From Onchidella celtica (Eukaryota > Mollusca > Gastropoda > Systellommatophora > Onchidiidae): a stretch of DNA of 64,000 nt. The notes beneath the pieces were generated by a model. That model was not told where the DNA came from and searched no databases. It was given only the letters and a program-made list of their open reading frames with translations. Within the stretch, counting starts at the first letter, position 1, and each line of letters opens with the position of its first letter. The stretch covers positions 69,671,920-69,735,919 of the forward strand of contig OZ007569.1 of NCBI GenBank assembly GCA_963931925.1, read 5' to 3'. Both the position numbers and the translations under genes were made by a program. This document shows, piece by piece, positions 24,701 to 39,700 of this stretch.

Positions 24701-27700
24701 TCCCCTGCACACACAAAATTAGGAAGTATATCCGTTTGATCCCCATACCCTAAGAAGAACAAAAACAATACATAGCTACCCCGGCGGCTTTCCCTGATAT
24801 GTCAATCTGACTACTGCCCAAACGAACATCGGCCTACGGCCTCGATGATACAAACTGACTAGACCCTCACGTCGTTACACATCAATCTGACAATTGATGC
24901 CTATGCACTTGTCGAGCTAGGGAACGCATTCGGAAGTCCTCCCTATACAGCCTCTACAAACAAGATGGCGGACTAGGAATGGATTAAGTTGTCGCATCCA
25001 ATTTTTGAACTTGTCTTGTTTCTTTTTCAGTAGCCGTACACTATTAATCAGAGTTACAAAGTTGTCAAAATTGACTAAAGAATCTATCTATACTAATCGA
25101 TTATACATTCGATGTTGTGACGTAATTTTAGGTATGGGGATCAAACGGATATACTCCCCAAAATGACACATGTACATGTATTTGAACACAAAGTCGCTAT
25201 GTTTGGTTGTTACTGGTAACAACCTCGTCTCGCATCAGCATGAACTTTCCCATGCTACAACATTGTGACACACACAACCCACACACAAAGTATTCTCAAT
25301 ATAAAGACACAATACAAGCATGCAATTTATAATTACACTTGTTGTAGTAATAATAGACCACAAGACGAAGACAAGCAGTCATCAGCCCTGCCGTAGCTTT
25401 TCTGTTATCAAACTGTCGTATATGAAAGTGGGTGGTTTAGTTAGCAACACTATTATCACATGCTCGATGCAAAATCAGGGTATGTGTGCATGTATGAGTG
25501 TATCGTACTCTACCAACCAGATCCTTACATAATCTTGCTATGGTGGATATGTTATTACGGTTTAATACTTTGCCGACGTGGCTACTGCACAGAAACAAAA
25601 TCGTTACGTACTCTAGACTATGCTATTTTCTGATATCTTTGCCTAAGTAAATTTTAAATACATGTATGCCATTGCCTCTGTAAATAACAGTGGATAGGTT
25701 ACCTTTACGTATCAACGAGGTGGTTACGAACATTCAGTCTGTTTTAAATCAGGGAACACAATCATCGTCTCTCAAAATCTGTAAAGTTCAGGTTTTTCCA
25801 CAGTGCGAGTACTTTTACAAACATGTTTTATAAACAAGTTCTGCATGAATTTCTGATCCCATTTACCCCCCCCAAAAAAAACCCTTAAATTTGTCCCAAA
25901 AGAATCTGTGAATAACATGTACAATTTTACATTGTTCAAGCACACTTGCGATATAAATCATTCATGAGCGTTACCCCAACGTCAGAGATTCTCTGATATT
26001 TAAATGCAATCCACCCATTTAAAGAGATGCATAATGGAAGCTTTGTACCCTCCTCCCTTCCCATTACACATGCGTACAGAAGTCTATAATGAAGACATCT
26101 TGACTCAAGTTCTAACGACATTCATGTACACAGTAATTTAACGAAGCACCCAAGATTGTCTGACCCAGATGAGGAGACCTGCGAAACGGCAATGAAACGA
26201 TGCATAATGTGCAATTAGAGGCCGATTCGCTACAACCCGTGACACGTGAACACTGCAGCTAACTAAGATCAATCAAGCATAGATCTAACGAAGCGTATGT
26301 GCGTAAACCTGTAAGAAAATAATATTACTGAATAATAACCCCCCCCCCCTTTCCCGTCTGGCTCAACTTGATTTGTTGTTTTCATCAAATCTGCTTTACA
26401 GAATATATCCTATCCCCCTTCGCCCCCTCTGTATACCCCTTCCCCCCAAGAAAAAGAGAATCATCACACCAGAACTTAAAATGTGGACAAACAATGGACC
26501 TTGTCTCTTGTCACCCCACATCCCCAGCGTCTACAGAAACCGTTTCTCAAGGTAGGGCGAGGGACTTCAAAATGGGGCGTGGGGATTTTTCATGGAAATC
26601 TTACTTTCTTAGTGTATTGTAACTAAACTGCTGTTGAATAAAACTTAAAGTTTCAATTAAAAACTTCTGTTGCATGTATACATTCTGAATATATAAGTAC
26701 GTTTTGAATCTTTTTGTATATATATCTTTGTATATTATGTAGGCCTGTACTGACATAGTCCGATCACGGTGGGTTTTTTTTTTTACATTGAAGTCGGGCG
26801 TGAGACAAAAAGGTTGAGAAACTGGTGTATAGTGACTGACAGACACACGTCTATGTAAACATGAACCGCCAATGGTGTAAACACAAAAGAAACCACCGCT
26901 GTCAATGGGCAGGGTGAAAGAAGGCCACACAGACTCGCCCGCAGAAACAAAAAAGGTCTGGTTACGAAACAGCCGCCACAGCACAAGTAAGGCCTATTTC
27001 AAGATCTTGCCGTGTCGCACTGCTGTGTTCGTTCTTGAAGTGTGTCAGGAAAGTCAAATTCGTGAACGGCGTGTGCTGGGAAGTTTGTAAAATGTTTAAT
27101 CAACTTGTAGATTTCACCAGTCTTCAGACAGGATTATGGATAAAAACAATATTACTTTTGACTGGCCTGTAGTAACGACGTGATTTAACACAACTTCCAA
27201 TGCAGGGACGAGGACTTTCGACAATGGGAGGAATTTCACGTCCACAACAACTAACCTGGCCAGTACTCTCCAGTTAGAGAGAAGATCCCCTCCCTCCAGT
27301 GACTCCCACTCAGTCCCATGGTTCATTATGAGCACAAACGTGTGTCCAGAGAAAATAATGGGACGGGGAGATGACAGAATGAACCAACGCGTCAACGTAA
27401 GGATTTACCTCCTTTGTTTCTAAAGCCCAGCTCGATCCCTAGTGACATACACCATTCCTTCCCTTCAACTTTCAACTCCTTTTCCAAGCATACGATGAAG
27501 ACGGTTTGAGTTTGAGGCAGCAAACAGCTTACAGTAACAGTGTAGTCAGGTCTTTGGTTTGAGGTTGACGGTGAGATAACGGTCACTTTGCGCCCTACAC
27601 AGAAAGTGCAATGTTGTCTGTTCCATCACGATGTAATTCTTGCAGTGCACGCTGGCTCTTACACTACCATCCTAACTGCCATGTGAGACGTACAACTCGC

Positions 27701-30700
27701 CCCTGCCCCGCGAACACAGCGATATGCATGCAAAATAAAACTCATTTCTTTGGTTTTGATATGCAAAAAATGAAGGGCCCACGAGACAAACTGTGAAAAA
27801 CCTCTGATCTGATTCAATCTCAAGAAACCAAGATGACACTCTTCGCGACGGACGCCGACATTGCCGTCATTTAGACTGAATCTGTCAATATAACAGCTTA
27901 GCTAGGCTTAGCATCTAGAGAGTCTGATTTGCTATGCTATGCTACTGTCTCCCTTTGATTGCACATGCGGAACAGCGCAAATTGCTCGCGCACCTGAGGG
28001 CGCAGATTCTTGTTTCTTACGTGCAAAATACAGGTCAGCCCGTATATGTCAACCAATCAAAGAAAGACACGTATTTGCCATCAATCAATACGTCGGATTT
28101 TTTTTTTTCAGGAGGTACATTATTAACTTTTTCACACCCCCCCCCCCCCCCCGAAGTGACGGTCCTGAGTCGTACAATGAAAGCTGAGCTTCCTTTAGTT
28201 CACCCACAAGAGTTTAAGGTTAATCTTATTTCGGACACATCCATATAACTTTCTTGCATGCCATGCAGCAAAGAAAAAGTACCGGCGTTGACTAACCACG
28301 TTACGGTGCTGTAACGTTGGTGCCTGGAGGGCTAGCAAGAGGATGTAAAGGGGAACTGGCAACTTTCTCTCAGTCGATTAGGCAGCGTTGCCACAGTCAA
28401 CAGATTCTCGTGGGGGTAATCAGTTCGCATGACGTAATAGTATAATACAAACCACTCCACACACACTGAAATATCTATTCTGTATTCAGGTTTGTAATTA
28501 CAGCATGGTCCCCTAGCAACAGCCGCAGCAGTAGTGTAGAGCTTACTATCTACTGGCCGGACGCTTCCGCTGGCACAAGAAGATAAGGGAACTCACTGCA
28601 GCATAACTCTGGTTAAGTCACCAACATTCTGTTTCAGTATTTTGTGTGTCTCACTATGGACAACCAGTACAAGTGTCCAAAGCTTGGACGAACTACATAG
28701 GAAATAGCAAAATGGTCTCAGAACAAACCCTGACCAGCAGCCGCCCCCATCACCACTACAACGAAACAATCATGAACTTAAAGAGGAGCTGAAAAAAATT
28801 CCAGCAACACAACAACGATGACCGTTTCAAAAAACAAACTACCATGTCAACAACAGCCACATGAACTACACTGTTCTGCAAATTACTCACATTCTCAGTC
28901 CTACCTCCACAGATCGACACAAAATATCGAGGGTATTTGCCATAATTATTCTTGTATAGGATGCGACATTTTGCCGATTTTGTGGTTTTGTCACGAAAGT
29001 GGTCCTCTCTCTCTCCTAATTTTATTACCTATAAGTGTCATTCCAATCGATTAAAAAGTTTCCAGACATGTGTTTGTGATAATGGTTTATGCGTTTTGGC
29101 CCTGATTTTACACAACTCTTCAAACTTTCAATCCTCATTTTCTCGACAAGGCAAAAATGCACATACAACAATCTGGAAAATACCCGACGATATAATAATT
29201 TACCATTATACACCAGGCCTACCAACTAAATGACCACTTCCATAAGGGTCACCTCGTGGGGTACGTATACCCACGCCATATAAAGGTAAATTGAAGTAAT
29301 CAGTTCGTTATGATTTTCATAGCAGGAAGAACACACATTTATACAAAACATTGTAACACGGCATACAGATCACAGGCCCTGTAAAATCCAGGACAGCTGG
29401 CAGGTCTGATTCACATACATATATGTACATGTCCACCGCATGGTGAGGATGTAATTTACATTTGATACACCTGAACAAAACAGTTCTTTTTCACTGCAAG
29501 GAGGGGAATGTCTGTTTTGGTAGTCTAGGGCCAGCAAATGCGGGTTTTCTTTGGACCTGATAAATTTACATAGGCCACTCACTGAATCAGGTGGTATACG
29601 CCGATACTAATACCAAGTTCTTGCAGAGATGAAAATTATTATGTTATGTTGCGACACGTGAGAATGACGAGTATTGACAACTTCCATGCATGCGCCATGT
29701 CGGCCTGGTCTATGAGCACAGCGCTAGGTCATAATTGTGATCATTATCTTGCCAACTGTATTGATCTCGCACAGATATTCTGCACATGCCATTTCGTGGT
29801 TCAGCCTTCCTTTAGCTGCAGGCATCGCCAGCTCAACAGCCAGTGAAAATAATGTGCGCTTTCTTTTGGTCCGATGCTCTTTTTTTGTTCACTATCTCAT
29901 CCCATTAGATGACAAGGTTCTATCTCCACTTTTTGGCTGAGCTGAGTACATACTACACACTATTTCTACGGGCATTCTCCACTGTGTGTCAAAGTATCCA
30001 GCAGACTCGGTGTGTAATCTATAAGTATTACTAAAAAAAAAATTAAAAATTGCCCATGTAACTTCAAACCTCGATTTCTCAAAAGCTGATGGAAGGGGGT
30101 CAGAACCTTGTCATTCTAAGTGAACGATCTGGTTGTTTCTCTCAAGTGTGAGTTTTAGTCTTGTAAGGTAAAGACCTTAGTGTGCATCCTAAATCCGGCA
30201 TAAGGATTCCCGTATCATGGCAGCTAGAACTTTGAAGTTTATAGGAGGCTGACACTCTGCTGCTCAATCAGTCAATGTCTTCTCCCTCACTTTTTCACTT
30301 CTAACGTTTCATCTTTTGCTGACTGCGATGCAACACACAACACTGCAAACTACACGTTCTATCTGTGCCACAACCTTAACAGCTGTCAACACAACAAAAC
30401 AAATACATGTACAAAAAGGGAAGGGAAAAAAAAAGAGGAATTTTCCGTGTCGGAGAGCTCTCATTCCGCGATGTTCGAACGTACATGATAGCACCACCCC
30501 GTGAGACTTATACCATTCACTGTTCCTGCTGTAAAACATCCACACATACCATCCATATACCACACAGGGACACTTGTCTCGAAAGAGAATACATCCTTGT
30601 CAGTCGACGGACAACGCAGTCCTATCGAGGATGACCAAACTACGGGATACAGGACAATACACACAAAAGCAACACAAATCATTTTGCTCCTGTGAAGTAA

Positions 30701-33700
30701 CAGTGATTCCCAAATACCATTTTACTGTATGGACAAGCAATGTTCACTGCAATTTGTCATTCCAATGGGTGGTGATGGGAAATTACGATTTGGTAGACTT
30801 GATGAAATTCGTGTTTACTGGATATATTACAATGTCTTTGAAACAGTATTGCAGGGTGACTAACTGCCACAACTTTGCTCAATGAAAACTAACTGAATTC
30901 TACGTTGGAAGCACAGAAGACGTGGAAAAGAATGCGCTAAAGCTGTCCTACAGATAGGGTCGACTCTATGTGTCATTGAAACTTTGAGGCAGTTTTCTCA
31001 ACCCTATCAATAAAAAAAGGGCCACCAGTATTTTACGTGGGTGTCAGGCACTCAACAGTAACTGTTTACTGACCAAGTCTGTAAGTAGGTCGCGGTGTTC
31101 ATACTGACAGTGCAAAACTTTGGGCTGGTACAACCAGTTCACTGCACCTTTACTTCTCTCCTCTATTTCTACTTGATATTAACACTACATGGAGGCTACT
31201 TATAATAACACGCTATCAAAGAGAATTATTATTGGTTTAGTCCGTTGAACTTGAAAGGTTATCTGTTCAATCAATCGTGCTCTTGGTTACTGGAGGCCTT
31301 TCAGATACTAACATCTTGCTCTACGAATTTTATCAGTTAAATTTTAAAAACTTTTCTTGCTACAAAACAAGAACACACTGCCTTGTATCAATCATGTCCA
31401 CAGTTTTGTACATTAAGATACATCACCCGGACGCAAAAATTTCTGAGCCAAATTTTGGTCCTGACTTTTTTTTTTTTTTTTTCCGCACTTTGACTCTGAG
31501 ATTAAAAAAAAAATTTTTTCAGGTGACAAAATATACATGGGTCAACAGCCACATGACAAATTCTTAATTCCATAATTATGTGAGCTCTTCATTGGAGATT
31601 ATGTGGGATGCCTCTCAGTGGGTAGATTTTCAAGAGAACAATAAAACAATAAGAGGTCCTCAGATTTGGGGCATTGTTTCCCAACAGTGATGCCAGATAC
31701 CCCGAATTGCTCCACCCGCCTCTATTTCAGTAAAGGTGGCTTACTGATTGAGAGTATTGTATATGTTACTCTGAATCTATATATAGAATCCAACTTGAAC
31801 TGTCTAAATCCCTGTAGTTAAAGGGTGTGATGGCAATTAATTGTCCTTGGCAACGACTGGACACATTACACTTACAACTACATCTAACATGCACACATAA
31901 TTATTGTTGGGACAAGTGGTCTGCAACTACTCTTTTTTCAGTTATTTACAGCATGTGAAGAAAACTCTCAGCATTTGACATCAATGAATGAATGAGAGCA
32001 TCATTATACAGTACAAATAATGTACCATTTTTCTTCATTTGATCTACTGCACAGAACACGAAATATTTCAATCACCTAACTTACAATCTTGACTAGAGGC
32101 AGAGAGTATACAGTGTAAGAGAGATCTCACTTTTGCCAAATCGCGAAATTAGGTCGCTGTGGTAACAAGAACTGAAAGAGATCTTCTTCACCAAAGATAG
32201 TGTGCATATCTATATCTGTTTACTGTTCATATTTTGGGCTGATTGAAACGATTTAGAGCCGTTTGTAAGTTCTTACGCCACCTGGAAATGCACAAACAAG
32301 TACTGTTTCAGTTTGCCGCAGCGACCTACTTTCCACTCAGTGCTGACAGTGATTTAGCGGAGTCTCCCATGTCTCGCAGTGCAAATCGACCAATAATGAA
32401 ATCTCTCTATACATACATACTCTCTGCTAGAGGTGGAATGTGTAGAAGTGTGCACTGGACACTAAACAAAATTTCAAACTGCACCTCTTTTAAGTGTTCA
32501 TTGCTCTTGACACACATCAACAGACAAACAAGCATAAACGTGGACCTACTGACCTTGCCATTGGGATCCAGGCTCTTCCCCCACGCAGCCATCACGAATG
32601 GATCGTTGACAGACACACAGACAATGTTGTTCACACCCTTAGCTTTGAGGGCATCAATCGAGCTAAGAAAACCTGGCACATGGTCCTGGAGGATAAAGAT
32701 ATGAACATTTCTTGATGCAGGAAAACCAAAGACAGAAAAAAAAAAGTCAATACATTGCATTTGCCGATGTCAATCTCATGGTTGTATTTTAACTTCAATA
32801 AAATGTGAACTCCACAAAATGTTTGAAATTTGTTGAATCTTCAGTATGTTATGACCTCCTATCAAACTCAAAGCATCTATAAATAACATAACTTTTTTTT
32901 TTGGAAGTGCATAGGGAGGGGAGATATTCCCTCCCTATGCACTTTGCATAGATAGGGAAGATAGTGTACAACGTCATCACTAAACATGTGGAATTATTAT
33001 TGGTCTAAATTTAGTGCATTTGATTTGAATCGCGAATTCGCGATATTAAATAGAATTAGTTGTCGGCGAGCCAGTGGCGGCAGGAGCTAATCGCGATTCG
33101 AGTCAGTCGACGACAGGAGGTTATATGAATCAAAATCATTCGAATCAGTGGGCGAGTCAGCAAAGACAAGTGACAGAGGAACGGCCTAGACCGAGCTCAA
33201 AGCAAAACGTGACAAAGGCTCGTTGCTCCATAGCCCACTCCGAGCAGAGAAGGTCAAGACGGAAGCCGACCTCGTGGTGTGGTAGCATGGACTATAACAT
33301 AACCATGCGCTTACTGAACTTGTGTGTGTGTGGGTGGGGTAATCGGTCGATTTCTTTATTCACCAAAATTGAAAAACAAACAAAAGAAATCTGCGTGGAC
33401 AATACTGAACTGGCAAGAAGCAAATATTAGCTTGAAATAGTTTCAAAATTCTTGTTTCTCCTCTCCCGTGTAATTTGTGGAGAATGAACTGAACTGTGAA
33501 GGGTTCTATCGTCGGTCGAACTACATGTACTGCGTAGTCGAAGTTTCATCACTGCAGCCAGCAACCCAAAGGTAGTCCTCTGTATAGGATGTTTGCACAA
33601 AGCAATGGTATCGTTCTCCCGTAGATCCGCTGTTGACAGCATTGACCGATGTCTGTTTGACGTAGGGAACCCACCCCTACGGTAATCCTACCTACTCTAC

Positions 33701-36700
33701 GGGGATATCTTACACAAATACGTCAGATTGGCATAGGGGTGCTGGCTGGGAAATTCCCTGGAATGCTTGACCTACAAGTGCCTCAACAAATTAAATACCT
33801 GTGCTTTACTGTAGGCCTATTATGTTTTCCCAAGTAGGCAGGAAACAGCAGCTTGTTCCCTTTTCTCCTCTCCCAATAGATCCACTCTGGACTTTTCATA
33901 GGTGCCATGCTCAATTACAATAATACATGTAATTACATTCTGCCTCTATGGGCTTAAAATTAAAGCCTATCAAATTCATTGTCCCTCATACATGCATGTA
34001 AATTGAAGAAGCGTAAGAACAACAGAAAATCTATAGGGTCACCTTTCTGCTTACAGCTTTTTCTTTTTGCCATGTTTTGACAGAGGTAGGTTAGGTTTAC
34101 TGTCGCCAATAGGTCGTAATGGGGATAGGCGCTGATTTGGCTTCCTACCGCCGGATGATGAGTGATACATGATCATTACCTATAATTATAATGTTTCATA
34201 GCTATTGCAAACTGAGCAGGCAAAGCACAGAAAAAAAGGAATATCTTCCCTGCCTAAGCAAAGTAGACTTATTACACATGAAATATCTTCCCGACCTAAA
34301 AAATAAGTTAAATGAAGAGTCAAGAAATACCTTCTCTGCATGCACTTTGCACATAGGGATTGCATAGGCTGGGGATATCTTCCTTACCTATGCAAAGTGA
34401 ATAGGCAGGGGATATCTTCCCTACCTATGCAAGGTGAATAGGTAGGGAATGTCTTCCCTACCTATACAAAGTGTATAGGTGGGGGATATCTTCCCTACCT
34501 GTGCAAAGTGTATAGGTGGGGATATCTTCCCTACCTATGCAAAGTGTATAGGTGGGGGATATCTTCTCTACCTATGCAAAGTGTATAGGTGGGGGATATC
34601 TTCTCTACCTATGCAAAGTGTATAGGTGGGGGATATCTTCTCTACCTATGCAAAGTGTACTATGCAAAGTGTATAGGTGGGGGATATCTTCCCTACCTAT
34701 GCAAAGTGTATAGGTGGGGGATATCTTCCCTACCTATGCAAAGTGTATAGGTGGGGGATATCTTCTCTACCTATGCACTTCCTTTTTTTTAAACTGTTTC
34801 TTGGGGGAGTGTTACCAGTTAGCTACGGGGTCTTTGATTTGGGACCTCACATTTTATAACTGAACAAAACAATAAAATAATTTATGTGGGCTCAGGAACC
34901 CCAAAAATGCTACCCTGCAAATCACTTGGAAGTTGAAGTGTTTGTTTTGCACTTAAGGACCAGACATGAACGCTTTTGAATCTGGAACTTGACAACAAGG
35001 ATAGGGCAAAGTGCCACTACAATAAAACTGAGCCACATCGGCCTAGAACCATGATGCCATATATCACAAAAATCCAAACACAGAGTCACTTAGAAGCAAA
35101 CAAACTTCAGCACAAAACATTTTGTTCTCTCCTCCACTCTCTTTTAAACCAAAAATTCATCCGTGTTTTTTTTTCTTTTGGTTTTTGTGTTTGTTTATAA
35201 ATTTTGCAGCATATGGTTGGAGTCCAAAACAACATTTTTGCAGAGATTTCTTCAGTTAAGAGAGTTAGAATGAAGAAATGGAAACTGAATGGTGATTTCA
35301 GCAGGATCCTGCATATGTCTTAACTGTTGGATAACAACACAGCAGCAGTGAATCTCAGACAACGTCTGAGAGATAACAGATCAGCTGAAGATTCTGGAGA
35401 CCACAGTTTGCCCTGTCTGTTACATTACTGTGTAGAATGTGACTCTGATCTCATAAATTTGGTCAGAGATAAACAACAGACAAAATATGGGAAAGAAAGA
35501 AACATAGTGCATGGTGTGGTGTGGCAACAAACAGGGTGTTTCCTGGCAATAAAGAAATGAAAAAAAAAAAAAAAAAAGGTTTAAATAAAACAAATATGAC
35601 ATGGCGGAACTGACTGAATTTGATTTAACACTAAGGACGGACTGAAAGATTGATTCATTTTAATTAACTCAAGGAAGAAAAGAATGAGAAAAGTAAAACA
35701 ATATCACAAAAGCCTGGCAGACTATGGGAACCAGCCCAAACGGCTGCACATTGTCAAGAGAGCATGACAATCGTGGTGACATTCATAGTTTGTCCATGCA
35801 AGCAAAAGAACTGATAACACTTTGACAGCATAATTGTGAGTCACATTTATTTACTGTGAAAAGCAAAATGTCCAACTATTAATTTTGTGTCTGGCACAAT
35901 CTTTATCGAGCTTGAACATTTTTTTTTTATCCAGAAGAAATTCTTTAAATCAAAGATCTTCAAATTTTAGGCAGGGGAAACCTACTTTAAAACTTGTTGG
36001 TATGGCAGTTATGACCTGGGTTATGGTATTGGGAAGGAAAAAAAATTCAGTCAAGCAGGATGTCAGTCATGTGCTTCTCTGAAACTGATAGCATAGCCAA
36101 TATGTTCAGCAAAGACTGCACTTGTACTTGTAGGACTGTGCTAGAACTTCCTAGACAAAGTACTTCCTAGACCTGCAAGCAAACATGATAAAGCTCAGAT
36201 AGAACAAATTTATAAACCAAAATCCTATAGGAGTATGATGATTCATGCCAATGAACGGCCTGTCAAATACACCAGCCTATCAATTCTGATTAATATATTA
36301 TAAAATAAGTTACTTTGATTTAAGTACATTCCACTTATGACCGGGGATAAATATATACACAATACAAGGTCAGTAAGACTTTGAACTGTTTCAGTGTCTT
36401 ATAGTAAAAATGAATGAAAAGGACATGAAGTCCTAGTCTTCCAACAAAAGACATGTCACCATTAGTGACACACGTGCTTAGCTACTTTTGTTGTACATAC
36501 AAGGAGTTAGAAGGTTTGAACAAGCCTTTCATACATTCAGTTAGTTCTTTACATTTCATCAACTGAAACTGATGACAGAGCATGAAATTATCAAAGAGGG
36601 ATTTCTTTACAAGACCTCATGCACTAATGCAAGCAGACAGTAACCAAACTGTAGGCAAACAACATTGTATCTGTTGCATTAGGATGCACCTAACCCTATT

Positions 36701-39700
36701 GTGACCAATGTCTCAGCCCTGTCCATTCAAACTGTGTCAGTATGGAGACAATCATTTATACTTAATATTAGCCAAGCTTTCAAATTCGGAATTTCTCCCA
36801 AAACCAATTTGCTGCATAGGTCCGAATTTAGTACATGACAAGTAGACTGGTTGAGTAGACGATGCTCTCCACTCAAACACTGCTCTGTTTGTGTGTGACA
36901 ATCTCAAGTGAATGTCTCTCCAACTACCCCACTACTCTCTGCCCTGTTTTATTTGCACAGCTAACAGTGAAACTGACTGAATGCACGCTCAAACAAAAAT
37001 GTACCTGACCAACACAATGAACACAAACAGAGGATAAAATTTACACTGTAATGGCATTCTTAAGATCTGAAAGAAGATGGATAGCTATGCAATCTTTTAA
37101 TCCTCATCACTTCATGACACTTGACAGACAGGCAGAAGAAAATATGTGCCCACCGCTATCTGGCTAGCTTCCTTTTAATGATAAACATGAATTTTCATGG
37201 TATAGGAAATAAATATGTTATTTTGCTTTTCCACCAAACTTAGCCAAACCAAATTGCTACTAATCTATTATGCAGTTTTACTGTATCAACTTAAAAAACA
37301 CACACAGTGACTGCTGCAAATGTGCATTAAGTTATTGGAAATTACTGTGAGTTTGTTGGCGTTTTTTTATTTGGACACATTGACATACCCATTCATTCTC
37401 ACTGTTAATATTAGTATTTTAGTAAGAAAAACACACAAATGATGATTGTCAGGCTTAATAAATGATTCATCTCTTTCCGTCAGACAGCTGACAGCTAAGT
37501 TCCGAATACTTCAAAATTAGAGGAGAATGCCATCCACATGTTCTTCCAGCTGACAGAGAATTTAGCACCAGGCAATGCCAAATTTGCAATGCACATGTCA
37601 CAGACACAACAAACACTCAAAAACAAGTCTTCTCAGATTATCAATCCTACATAGGTAAAACTAACCCACAGAGAGTCAGGCTAATCTGCCATCTCATTGG
37701 CTACTTACATTTGAGCATGTTGGGGTAAAGGCTCCAGGCACTCCAAATATCACGACTTTCCCCTTAGTTAATTCTGATGAGTTCACTTTCTTGTCTGGTG
37801 CACCTTCAAACAAATCCACAGAGGGAAGTTTATCTCCAGCCTGGAAAAACAATGAACAAAGTTGATTAAAAAATATACAGTTCTATAAAACCTGTCCTAC
37901 TGTTGATCAATACTGAATCAATCCAGATTATTTCAAAACATTCTAATTTAAACTTCAAGGATTCACATTTCAATGGAACCTAAGACTTACTAAGAGAACT
38001 TGCTGAAATAGTATAGTGAGTCATTTAAAAACATTTAAAGTTATACATCAATAAAGGCTCAGATTGGGATCAATTCTATTAATTTATTAAATGCCAATTA
38101 AAAAATCCATCAAATTCAATGTTATGTCTTTTTTTTTTTAAAAACATGCTCAAAGTGCAAAATTTCTATCTATGTTCCAATAAAACCTGTGAAAAACTTG
38201 CTGACAAAGCATACACACACAAAAAAAAGGTAAAGGCCCACTGTATATAAAAATGGGATGGAGTGCCATGACTACAAGTTACACAACCTTAGTTGGGCAC
38301 ATATTAAATTTCATGCTCTGAATGTTAATCGCGGAACTGCTCATTTACTACAAAAACATCCACCTACAGAACTCTAACAAGCCCCGGGGGGGGGGGGGGG
38401 GGCTGCTTCCCTGCAAACCCCTGCTCACAGATACTTTCCTAAAGTCGCGTCCTTGTAATATCCTTATACTAATTACTATAGTAGTTATAGTGGAACTCAT
38501 CCCAAACCTAAAAATTGTTCCTGTCACATTGCAGGCTACCAATGTTTACTCACAGTCACATCATGTCGTCTCACTGCTCTTGATCTAGATCTAGATCTAG
38601 GTCTGGGTAAAATTATGAAGCACAAAGACTTAGAACTGCAAGTCAGTTAAAACAGGTTTTAAACCTGACAATCCTCAGGTTATCAATAATAAAAGCCCTA
38701 CCGTGTGAGACACTGAGAGTATTAAAAATTGACAATGAATTTAATGAGACCCACCAACTAAAAGTAGGCCTACATGTGAATGCTTGCTGACATAAGACTT
38801 TCAAAGTAAATTCTGAGGAGTACAACATAATTATATTTATTAAGTCCAGAGCTTGGTTGTGTGCACATATATGTTCTGAGTGACAAGTTTTCCTTGCCCT
38901 TTCAGCCAAATGTAGGCCTTTAGTTTTAGAAGTAAGTGCTGATGTTCACAATAACATTCTTTTCTTCTGCTACGGGGTAGGCTACCATTAATCTGCTACC
39001 TATGGGGAACCATTTATTTGCTATGGGAAACCACTTAGATCTATATGTCAAACAATCCAAAATCAGCCCAAAACTTAGATCTAGATCTCTAGATCTATTC
39101 TACCCACAATTTCTTCAAACTAAAAAAAAAAAAAACTAGATATATCTAGATCTAGATCGACCTTGAGATATGTTCTAGTGATCTAAATCTATTCTCAGAC
39201 GGTGGTACAAAACAGCAGTCTACATGAGTACATCTCGTTTGCGATGCCAGGAACGCCTTCCAGTTTTTAACAACGTCGATGACACTGACAATCACAATGA
39301 CCCGCAAACTTCATGGTATTTTTTCATTAGGTTGCATTGGGCCATTTTTCCAACATAAAAATTCTAACATGTGATGACAATAGGGAATGCCGCTCAGCGA
39401 GTTTGTAAACCCAAATGAATGCAACAGATGTTTATTATCCTTTCAGTAGATCTAGGCCTATCAGGTTGCGTGTGCACTGCATGAAATTCGGACTCAGCTC
39501 AAAACCCAGTTAAACTTTTGCAAATCGAACATACGGACATTATTAAGTTGACAATGCAGAGCAAATCAACGAGTAACGTTGTGTAACCTTACCTTGACAG
39601 GCATATTCAACACGCTGCTTGTTTGGATAAAACGACGGAACAACACTTCACGCGCTGCTGGCTGAGAAAGAAGTGATCGAACACACTGCATCGCGATGGG

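Larger units (their letters stand above)
21668..32553 (-). other. PRDX5 intron 3, about 10.9 kb
   Basis: The largest intron of the gene. It contains poly-G or poly-C runs near 22790, 23040, 24283, 26341 and 28138, a 25-bp inverted-repeat element at 24725-25155 with a nested 131-bp dispersed repeat, a T run near 31467, and a MITE at 32100-32426. I recognise no coding exon in either strand. Confidence 0.75.
32686..37708 (-). other. PRDX5 intron 2, about 5.0 kb
   Basis: Holds the hairpin at 32905-32944, a 16-bp palindrome at 33029-33044 in a short GC-richer patch, and the 37-bp satellite at 34337-34780. The rest is AT-rich with no recognised coding sequence. Confidence 0.8.

Noticed and set aside
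33074..33430. 118-codon frame MAAGANRDSSQSTTGGYMNQ..
   Set aside because: Begins at GTG, matches nothing I recognise and lies within a PRDX5 intron in antisense; likely chance in a GC-richer patch.
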